Of a DNA stretch of 64,000 nucleotides, positions 1 through 8,359 are shown one piece after another. The translations under genes were made by a program, and so were the position numbers. The notes under the pieces were generated by a model. The model was not told the origin of the DNA. It saw only the letters and a list, made by a program, of their open reading frames with translations, and ran no database searches. Location of the stretch: NCBI RefSeq assembly GCF_041146795.1, contig NC_135178.1, positions 5,214,844 to 5,278,843 of the forward strand, written 5' to 3'. The stretch is from Maylandia zebra (Eukaryota; Chordata; Actinopteri; Cichliformes; Cichlidae). Every line of letters starts with the position of its first letter. Within the stretch, counting starts at the first letter, position 1.

Positions 1-22
1 CTAGAAACTTACTTATCTCTCC

Positions 23-129
<107 letters not shown>

Positions 130-206
130 CCTTTTAATGTGATTATCTCATTCTAAGATTCAAATTCAATATATTTAGACTGGTTGACTGAATTGGATCT
201 TGGTAA

Positions 207-889
207 ACATTTACCAAGATCCTCTTCTTTACCTGCCACTGCTACTCTACACTGTGAGTACAGGCTGGACCCCACAGAGTGTGTGCATGTCTGCAGTGAG
301 GATGAAAGCACAGACGACATGGCAAATAAGATTGAGACAGCAACAGGTGAACAGGCAGCCGACCAGGAGTGGCATCAGTTCCAGAGGCCAAGATTACATC
401 TTCATGTTTAAGAGGTTTGTTATATGAGGGGTGAAACTGTGCAGAGAGAATCCTCAAAGGAACGAGACAGACTGCAGACGTGAGCACAGGGACAGACATG
501 GAGTTTAACGCAGCTGGAGAAAACTGCAAATTGAAAAACTTTAACTATAGGCCTCATGGCCTCGTTGTCCACCCTGACGCTCCCTGGTACCCTCAACAGG
601 GTACCTAATTATGCAACCAGGTACCCTGTTGATTTACCATTAAGATTGCATTAGATGAGAAGAAGAAACTGGAGAGTGCATGTGTTTGGTGTGACCAACA
701 TACTGAACATTTAACTTGGCATCTTTAAATCACCCGTACTTTTTTAAGACCACACAATAGAAATCAAATTATTTTTAAGAGAGAAGTGCATAGTTAACAG
801 TTAAAGGTAACAGCAGCATCAGAGAGAGCGTGGACTGGTATTACTTTCATGTTCACACGCTGATGCACTTCTCTCTTAAAAATAATTAA
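207..889. other. Copy A-specific rearranged block, no gene recognised
   Basis: Copy A and copy B match up to about 206 (GGATCTTG) and then part until 1641. The left breakpoint lies in a perfect small hairpin (ATCTTGGTAA at 197-206, ACAT loop, TTACCAAGAT at 211-220). A second 8-bp hairpin (GGTACCCT/AGGGTACC) lies at 586-605. No coding domain is visible. Short open frames on both strands here look fortuitous. Confidence 0.5.
767..887. repeat. 25-bp perfect inverted repeat with 71-nt loop
   Basis: Arms at 767-791 and 863-887 are perfect reverse complements (core TTTTTAAGAGAGAAGTGC). The loop contains GAGAGAGCGTGGACTGG. It could be a very short TIR element or a hairpin made during the rearrangement of the surrounding block. 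It is absent from copy B at the equivalent place. Confidence 0.75.
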
Positions 890-1641
890 TTATTAAGAAT
901 ATGTGTAATGGTTCAATAGATTCTGATTTAAATGTCCATAATAATTAAATGATCATTATTGTGCATCCTACAATTCAAGATTTAGAGCTGTGTGTTTGTA
1001 TGAATTCAGCTTGCTGTACTTATAGAGTAAAATTATACAAATCCACTATTTAACCAAACAAATTATGTTGTTTGGCTAAACAGATTGAGTTTGTTCTATA
1101 ACATAATTATTCAACAATTGAAAATACAAAACAATATAATTGCACATTTATCCAAAAATGGTGCAATTACTTATTTCATAGGTCTGATATTGTTTGTTAA
1201 ATCTGGTGACACAAACACAGTCAAAAATTCATTGTTGGTGTAACATGTGGCTCTTTTTAACTTTGACTAATGATGTGCTGGTAAAACAAATAAAAAAATA
1301 TGTTAATTAAAAAATGTTTTTGTTTAGAAAAAGGACTGAAATTACATGGAAACTGTCACCTTAAAGTGTAATTTTAAATACCATCACAAACAGATGTTTT
1401 CCAAACAGTTAACAAAGCTGCAGCACATCCGGTCACTGCATCTAAATCTAAAAGAAGACAAAAACATATCAAATATAATTTACACAATGGAAGACTTTTG
1501 ATTTAATAAATAAGCTCAAAATAAGGGTTACCTTTAAATATTTGTGGGAAAAATCTGATGCTACCCCAAGAATACAAAGCCACACTGGAAACGATGACAG
1601 GCTTGCAGCCCTTCTTCCTGGAGTGAGGTGCCTGATCAGTA
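890..1641 (-). repeat. Inverted diverged copy of the giant-element 3' exon region (17573-18370)
   Basis: Read in reverse, this block matches the region from the third predicted downstream exon into the 3' tail. Shared landmarks are GATCAGGCACCTGACTCCAG, the exon/donor stretch around the reverse of 1525-1545, and the TGGACATTTAAAT region. Divergence is clearly greater than between copies A and B, so it comes from an older or different family member. It ends abruptly at 1641 against Y-like sequence. Confidence 0.75.
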
Positions 1642-1784
1642 GTACAAGAATTATGCTTCTAGTCCACCTAGGTTTTGAGTTACACAACGTTTTGTAACTC
1701 CAAAAAACGGCGTTTTTCGCCTCTCGCCGCGATCTAATTCTGACTCCTCATTACCCTGTTTTTCAAAACGGCTCCTCTCTTTCC

Positions 1785-1855
1785 CAGTGGCGCAGTTGGT
1801 AATGACATGGGTCTGCAAGCCAAAGATCGTGGGTTCGATTCCACCTTGGTCAACA
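1785..1855 (+). other. tRNA-like module, type M1 (giant A)
   Basis: An A-box-like stretch TGGCGCAGTTGGTAATGAC is followed about 40 nt later by a perfect internal B-box GGTTCGATTCC. This is the layout of a tRNA gene or tRNA-derived pol III promoter. The T arm folds as GTGG/CCAC with an 8-nt loop rather than 5 bp and 7 nt, and no clean acceptor stem is visible. I read it as tRNA-derived, not a working tRNA. Confidence 0.6.
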
Positions 1856-2430
1856 TGTTTTTTTCCCTACAAATTAATACACTGTCACAGACCAGTAATT
1901 CATATTCATCATTTATTACAATTCTGCAAACTTTTATGATTTTACCAGCTTTTCTAATATGGACCTCACATTCTTGTTAAGACTCCATGGCACAAATACT
2001 CTTCCCTTTAGGCTCTGTGTATGTGTGTGTGTATCAATATATCTCCCATTTTAAAGTATTAGTCCTCCATAATTGTATTTCTGGTAAATCACAGTATTCC
2101 TGCTATGTTGTACTATTTTTCTAAATCATAATGTTTCTGTAATGTTTAAGTATTTTTGGCTAAATATATTCTTTCTGTTATCTTATACTATTTCTCCTAA
2201 ATTCTTGTATTTTTGAGAAGTTATCATGTTTCTGGTAAGTTACAATATTTCTGTTAAGTTCTGCTATGCTATTGTATTTCTGCCAAGTATTATGTTTCCT
2301 CTAAGATATTGCAGTTCTGCTAAGTTATTCCATTTTAGCAAAGTTCCTTTGCTTCTGCAAAGTTTTTACAATTTCTGCAACTTTTCAGCTTTTTCAGCTA
2401 GTTTTAGCAGACAGCTTCAGCTTTAAAGCA
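1856..2430 (+). repeat. Helentron subterminal repeat tail (CTGCTAAATT-type), truncated before its terminus
   Basis: T-rich repeats of the TTTCTGCTAAGTTAT kind match the subterminal 3' region of the X units (for example 25200-25555). The match runs to CTTCAGCTTTAAAGCA at 2430, exactly where GCATCCACAC and the terminal hairpin should follow. Unrelated LINE-like sequence begins there instead, so the terminus is lost. Confidence 0.7.
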
Positions 2431-2690
2431 ATTCAGAATTCATGATTACAACCAATATGTAGTAGAATAAAAGAAACAAATGTGCAATGAACATATCAGG
2501 AGTCGCTGTTAAAAAGTCTCATAGCAGTGGGGTTAAGGGACCTCCTGAACCTCTTGAGTCCTGCAGTGGAGTGAGATGAACCTCTGCAGCTCCTACTGTG
2601 AGGATGCTTAGGCGATCACCAACACCAGCTCCTTGGTGTTGGTGTTCAGCAGAAGACTGTTCTTATTACTGCAGTCAGTTAAATAAATCT
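2431..2690 (-). pseudogene. LINE 3'-end remnant (reverse orientation)
   Basis: On the minus strand, 2607 down to 2496 reads as a short tail ending FRRSLNPTAMRLFNSDS and a stop. This resembles the C-terminus of fish non-LTR retrotransposon proteins (an R-R-S-x-x-P-x-A-x-x-L-x-N pattern). Just upstream on that strand, in another frame, lies LNTNTKELV, which resembles the N-T-x-K-T-K-E motif of LINE reverse transcriptases. Frameshift and internal deletion make it dead. The family assignment rests on these short motifs only. Confidence 0.55.
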
Positions 2691-2925
2691 ATCATAATAA
2701 AGTACATTTTAACATAATGACCTTGTGTTTATTTATGTCTTTTAACCATTATTTCAAATTCAAAGAATCCTGTTTTAAACATTTATTAAACTTATAGAAT
2801 TAAATTTCTGCTAGTTGCTTTTTGTTGCAAAAAAATCTAGTATAATAATATTTAAATTTACATATATTTTTCACGTTTTCCATGCCAATTTTGTGTAATT
2901 GCGGAATTTCCCACTACCCGTGAAT

Positions 2926-2992
2926 GCCTCTTTTTTTTAACGTCTCTGCCTGACTCCTGAATCTCTGTCCACTCTCAGCTCGATCCCCACCG
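2926..2992 (+). other. Predicted 5' leader exon 1 of giant transcript, copy A
   Basis: A pyrimidine-rich stretch ends in CCCCACCG followed by a consensus donor GTAAGC. Upstream is AT-rich with TATATTT about 60 bp away. Downstream to 4200 the sequence is relatively CpG-rich, promoter-like against its AT-rich surroundings. The donor is kept in copy B at 34984/34985. The transcription start is not visible, so the left edge is arbitrary. Confidence 0.35.
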
Positions 2993-3462
2993 GTAAGCGC
3001 TGCTTCTCTGTCTCTCTTTTCTGAAATGAAATGTCTATAAGCTGTATGAGGGATTTACCCAGTTGTTGTTAGTGACTTATGAAGCCAGTCGAAGTATAAG
3101 TCATGTTAAAGTAACACAATGGCTGCTTTTTTAGTGAAACGTTGTAATTTTACTATTTAAAAGGAGTGTTTGGTATGCTAGCCCTAAGTGCTAACGCCTA
3201 GCCTAGCTGCTATAGGCCCAGTGTGAAATTAATATGGTTCATTTGATTGTTTATTACAGTTATTGTGTTGTATTTGGTTCATTCGGTGTGTTAGTGTTTC
3301 TGAGTCTGTTAGGGAAGCTGAAGTTAGTTCTCTTCACAAATCAGTCAGTTAAAACGGCCTCATTCTTTCGGTTGTGAGGTAATGAGCCGTCATTTTAGAA
3401 CCACTGATTAGCTGCTGAAGCAGCAGGGTCGGCAACTTCAAAGGAGCCATTTTACCGCCATT
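2993..3462 (+). other. Predicted intron, no gene seen
   Basis: Sequence between the predicted exon 1 donor and the TIR element. It has a CTAGCC/GCTAAC-rich stretch around 3178-3215. No coding potential or RNA gene was recognised on either strand. Confidence 0.4.
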
Positions 3463-4146
3463 AGCTGTGTCCCAAAACGTCGGCTGCATCTTTCGGAGGA
3501 CCCGGCCTTCGCGGTCTACGTGGACCGAGAAGGCTGTGAAACTGGACGGTCTAGCCTTCAGATTTGCGTCACCGCTGTCTCGCTGGAGTTTAATAAATTT
3601 GGCCGTCTGCTCCTTGCTATTTAAAATATAACAGGACACTGGCGTAAATTCTCGACCGTTTAACGTTTATTGAGCTATGTGAAAATCCCGGAGGAACCCA
3701 CCGGATGGATTAATAAAGCTTTATTTAATCTAATAATCTAATAACTTTGATCTCAGCCAAACAGATTTACTCCAGAACAAATAAAACACAGAAAAAGGCA
3801 AACAATTACATTTTTAAGTTATCAGAGTGACTTGTATATCATGTTTAACCTGAGTAGCGAAAGAGCGGGGGTCTGAACCCCCCTCCCGGCTTGCCATCGA
3901 GCCGGTGGGTGACAGACGTCTCTGAAAACGTCGGCACACTTTTGCAAATATGCGATGTCTTGATAAACCAAGCAGATATTTGCAATTTACACCGCTACTT
4001 TCTCGCCTAAAAATATGTTAAAAGTTTATGAAATGAAGGACTCATTTGTCGGCCGCATTTGAGACAGCCTTCGTCGACTGGCTGTGACATAATCGGCCTT
4101 CAAATGCGGCCTCCGGAGGATGCAGCCGACATTTTGGGACACAGCT
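3463..4146. mobile_element. Non-autonomous TIR DNA element (unclassified), copy A
   Basis: Terminal inverted repeats of about 35 bp lie at 3463-3500 and 4112-4146 (AGCTGTGTCCCAAAA ... TTTTGGGACACAGCT, with a shared TCGGCTGCATC core). An inner 11-bp inverted repeat sits at 4051-4061/4101-4111. No transposase frame is present. No clear target-site duplication was found, so the superfamily is left open. The interior is GC-richer than its flanks. It lies in the predicted first intron. Confidence 0.65.
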
Positions 4147-4987
4147 TCTGACTGAAAGCCGGGAGAAGAAGAGTCACGTGCCTGTACCGGTGTGTTTTTG
4201 TGCTGTGGGTTAATTAACAGAAGGGAGAGAGAGAGTGAGGATGAAACACATAATATAAGAATAATAACATCTCTTAACAAGAAGTTTTTTTTAATTAGGT
4301 AATTTTAGTTTTTTAGTTAAATTTTAAGAACTGTTTAACAAACACTTGTTTGTGCAGGTTGTTTTTTTTTTTTTTAAATAAAACCTTCACCTGCAGTTCT
4401 GTTTAACTTCTCACTTTGTGAAAAACTAACGAAATATAAAAAACGTCCACCTTCAAATAAATAAAATGCAGCAGTGCACCATTAATATTATAAATATGAT
4501 ATGTAGATATTTAAAACAACAGCATATTAAATGATACTGTGTGCAGGTGATAATATTTTTAGGAAGCAGAATTTGAATGCAGACGAACTCAAATGTTGAA
4601 GCCTACAAAAATATCATCCAAGCTTTCATTTATGATTGTTCATGCTTTGAAATTGTGATGTCAGAATTTGATAAAGTGTGCAGAGCTAGGTGTAGTAAAT
4701 CATTGCTTATTAAATCTACTGTGTTATCTAATAGCACCAAACTAATAGAGCTATCACATAACTGAGAAACGTGTGTGGCTTATTACAAATGGATGAAACC
4801 ACATTTTACCTTAATGAAGACGTAATCTTTAATAAGGTGTAGAAAAAAGAGGTGAGTTGTTTGTTGCTGTGGTAAACAAAGAAGTGTACTGAATCTTTTG
4901 GACTACACAGAGTGATGCAGTATTGACTGTGATGCTGATTTGAGTTGTCTTATTCTGTGTTTTTGTGCTTTGTCTTTTGTTACACAG
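4147..4987 (+). other. Predicted intron remainder, nothing recognised
   Basis: AT-rich sequence with poly-T tracts. A 62-codon open stretch at 4577-4765 is kept in copy B, but it has no recognisable domain. It may be open only because the copies are young. Confidence 0.4.
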
Positions 4988-5019
4988 AGTGAAAGAGATC
5001 TTTGGTTTTGCCTTTGCTG
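4988..5019 (+). other. Predicted 5' leader exon 2, copy A (32 bp)
   Basis: Flanked by TTTTGTTACACAG and GTAAGTAAAC, both strong splice consensus sites. The same size and sites occur in copy B (36972-37003). It is probably 5' UTR. Confidence 0.45.
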
Positions 5020-5842
5020 GTAAGTAAACAGTGATTGTAACTGAAGCAGTATGAACCTGGCATTGCGTAGCACATTTGGCAACTTACATACAGTAGTCTG
5101 ACTTTTTGTGATATGTTTCCATTTACTGATTGGCAAAAACACAAAGTCATAATGAAAAACTAAGAGAACCAGAGGTGTGAGTGGACATTGTTAGGTACAT
5201 TACAGCCAGTGTGTCTAATTAGTTTATCACTTATTTGGTGAATATAATGTGTTTTAAAATTAAATAGAAAAGTTGCCAAAAAGGTACACTGCAAAATACA
5301 TAAATATTCCTAGCAACGGGTACAATGAGAGGACTTTTTAGTGTAAAAATTTAAGACATTTAATTTTAATTACAAAACATGGTGCACCTCTGCTATTGTA
5401 ACATGTCAATATTTATTTTAAGATTTACATATTCATATCAGACATGATGAGGTTTTCTGTTGCTTCTGATTTATATAATTACTTTGTATCTAACATTTTT
5501 AAAAGTTTTGGTTTTCACACTTTACTAGTACTGACCTGTTGTAGAAAATGTTGGAGCCACAAAGCTTCTGTGTAGGAAATATTTGGTATATCCTGCACTT
5601 GTGCCAACAAATATTGGTGGCTATTCTTTGTATTTCTGTAGTAAAGAATGCTTTTATTACACTTGCTATAGCCATGTGAGACGCTGCAGTTCATTTATCT
5701 CCTCTTTAGACTACAGTAAGCTCATAAAGCCTTAAATAAATTTACTAGTTAATTTATGTCACAGTAAATTGGATTGTGTGTGAAGAGGCTCAACAGTCTG
5801 AATCATCAAACAGTGATCTGATGAATTGTTTCCTTTCTCTAG
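5020..5842 (+). other. Predicted intron, nothing recognised (333 bp shorter than in copy B)
   Basis: At 5149/5150 copy B carries 333 extra bp (37134-37466). Otherwise the copies are collinear here. No gene or RNA was recognised. Confidence 0.4.
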
Positions 5843-5869
5843 ACTGCTGATCTGATCGTCTCCAGTCTG
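5843..5869 (+). other. Predicted 5' leader exon 3, copy A (27 bp)
   Basis: Flanked by a pyrimidine-rich TTTCCTTTCTCTAG acceptor and a GTAAGTAAAG donor. Both sites and the length are kept in copy B (38174-38200). Confidence 0.45.
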
Positions 5870-6570
5870 GTAAGTAAAGGTTTGTCTGAGGTGCAGTTCT
5901 GGGAAATGTTTCTCATTATAGGAGATTCAGTTTAGTGCAGTGAGTCAGCACAGCTCTTGGGAATAATCAGATCATAGAAAAGTCTATGTAAACATTTCCA
6001 GACTTACAGATCTCTCTTATCATCATAGTACATTTTTAATTAGGCCCTAATATCGGCCATGCTAAGTTTATTGTAGATTTAGTGGAGTGTGTATTAAACA
6101 TGCCCCAAATTTGACTGAAAAATGTAGAAACTGCTGTTTAGGAGTCATCTGTCTCCAAATTTTTCATTTTGCCAAAAGTCATACTGAGTAAATTATTTTT
6201 TACTTTTATGTTAACTGCTCCCCAGACATTATGATATACTGTTGTACCAGGTAAGTACACACAGAAACGGGAATTTGAGACCTTTGGGCATTTAGGATCA
6301 TGTGAGTTGAGTGCATGTGAAGTGTTTAAAGCAGGTGGTCTGAAACTGTCTGCTCTGACTTCATTGTGTGGGTTTAGCTTGACCATATAATGTTTATAGT
6401 AAGTTACTATAGCACCATATCTTGGTTTACAGACTCTGTTTGTTTTTATTGTGTTAATAGAATGCGAAAATGTCCTTAGAAATGTTCCACCACCATATGA
6501 TAAACATTTTTATTCAGTTGAATCTAATAATGTACTGTACAACTCTTCAGTGTGTAATGATATATATGTT

Positions 6571-7063
6571 CTGTATTTTTCGGACTGTAAGGCGCACTAA
6601 ATTCTAAGGCACATTAAGCCAAACAAAACAGATAAGTCAAACTTTATTCAACTCATTTACAATAACTCTCAAAATTGTTCAGTTGTAAGACATAAAATAC
6701 AGAACAATACACTTACTTTTCAGGATTTATGGACTGATGAATGTGGATTGATCAGTTTGAAATCTGCTACATAAGCATGGCTCTCAACAGGTGCCAGGCC
6801 CTTATACACACACACCATATTATGTTGAAGCACAGTACGAATTACTCTACGAGGGTGCTGACTATGGTAGCCATGCTCCGACGATACATCAAGTGGTGCT
6901 GCTTTGTAGCTTACCAAAGTCATACTAAAACATTTGACAGAGTGCCGTGTACCACATAGAATTGGTTTGAAATCAGTAAGCACAACCATACATAAGGTGC
7001 ACTGTCTATTTTTGAGAAAATTAAAGGCTTTTAAATGTGCCTTATAGTCTGAAAAATAGGGTA
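6571..7063. mobile_element. MITE with TATTTTTCGGACT-type inverted repeats, copy A
   Basis: The left end CTGTATTTTTCGGACTGTAA and the right end TTATAGTCTGAAAAATAGGG are imperfect inverted repeats of about 25 bp containing TAAGGCGCAC/GTGCCTTA. The interior is AT-rich without a transposase. A 125-codon frame on the minus strand crosses the right edge and has no recognisable domain. The superfamily is uncertain. Confidence 0.7.
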
Positions 7064-7115
7064 AAGCCAGGTTTATTGGAAGTGTGTCTAATTCCACTTT
7101 CTTTCTGTCTTACAG

Positions 7116-7469
7116 GTGACCTGCTGCAGAAAACCCTCTCCCTCTATCATTAACAAGCCATTAACAAGCAAATTCAGTCTGTCCTATCACTCTCCCTCTC
7201 CCTGCTCCATCTTTTTTGACAAGCCATTCTATCTTCTATCATTTCTCCGCCATGTACTCTATCTAATTTTGACAAGCATAAGCCCTAGTTTGACAAGAAA
7301 CCAAGTTTGACAACAAACCAAGGTTGACAACAAACCAAGTTTTTGGAAATTGAAGTTACCGCAACTTCGACGATCTGTTTTCAGAAATCTGAGAGATCTC
7401 TGCTCTCACTGCTCCTTCTTTCCTGTCGTTAAACTCTCTCATATCCACTCATTTTACTGGAAATTACAA
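7116..7469 (+). other. Predicted 5' leader exon 4, copy A (354 bp)
   Basis: The acceptor is TTTCTTTCTGTCTTACAG and the donor is GTAAGAAG. The length is exactly kept in copy B (39485-39838). It contains a threefold 17-bp direct repeat at 7288-7338. No ATG-initiated reading frame of note, so it is read as untranslated leader. Confidence 0.45.
7288..7338 (+). repeat. 3 x 17-bp direct repeat in leader exon, copy A
   Basis: Three adjacent 17-mers of the form GTTTGACAAC AAACCAA, with one or two changes each. They are perfectly kept in copy B at 39657-39707. Several further TTGACAAGC words lie just upstream in the same exon. Confidence 0.85.
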
Positions 7470-8298
7470 GTAAGAAGTTGAATATACAGTACAGTAGAAG
7501 TCACTGTAGAAACTATTTACACAGCCCTAAATTTGTCATTTTAATTTTGCATTACACTTTGGAATAAACATTGATTGGCTGTTTGGCTTACAGGTGCAAT
7601 TACTTTGAGAAATTATATAAAATATACACCTCTTAAAGGTTTATTTGTAATAAGACAATCTGGTTATTTTGTAATATATACATTCAGACTGCTCTATTTA
7701 GATAAATATTAAATTAGATTCAAATACATTTTTCAAGTCTGTTTCACTGGCTATAACATTTGACTACAAGTTTAAACTATTATTATTTAAGGACAAACCC
7801 TTTTTTTTGTCACTCAGTGTAAGTATTCAGTTACAATTGTCATCTAGAGGCTGCCCTGAGAACCCAGACTTCCTGTTTCCTGACTGCTGCAGAACATACA
7901 GCTGAAGAATCCTCATCGCCTGTCATCTGATCACCACCACAGCTCCTTATATTTGCTTTAGATTTTAGATATCTGAAAGATTTACACAAAGTCTACTTTA
8001 AAACTAAGAGTTTTATTATAGCCTGTTGATTGATTGTTGAGATTTATTCTGCATATTACTTCACAGAAGTATAGACCTATTCATTAACCAGTCTGGTTAA
8101 AAAAAAAAAAGTATAATATACAGTTTTTGAAAAAGCTACAATAAAACTTTTTAAAGATCTTTCAATAACTTTTATATTGAGTTTGTATTTAAGTCAGCCT
8201 TTTACATCAATTAAACAGTTATAAGAACACTTTATCATTTGTATAGTTTTACATTTATCCATTTAATAGAAACTTGAGGAGTTTTTCAGTGTTTACAG
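7470..8298 (+). other. Predicted last leader intron, copy A
   Basis: AT-rich and without recognisable genes. Two acceptor candidates precede the coding start: GGCTTACAG at 7593 and GTGTTTACAG at 8298. The nearer one would give a 61-nt leader before the ATG. Confidence 0.35.
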
Positions 8299-8359
8299 GT
8301 TGATTTTTGTATACATTTGTGTATAAATACATATAAGGTCCAGTTTGTACTTGCACAAA

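Noticed and set aside
3349-3639. Minus-strand frame of about 96 codons near the CpG-rich region
   Set aside because: Runs over the edge of the TIR element; no domain, no start context, and open by composition.
6720-7097. 125-codon minus-strand frame as a gene
   Set aside because: It lies mostly within the MITE, crosses its right end, and has no recognisable domain; in copy B it is interrupted by the A-rich insertion.
8345-8359. TTG start five codons upstream of the transposase ATG
   Set aside because: Eukaryotic context; the ATG at 8360 has A at -3 and starts a typical basic N-terminus. The extra codons are leader.
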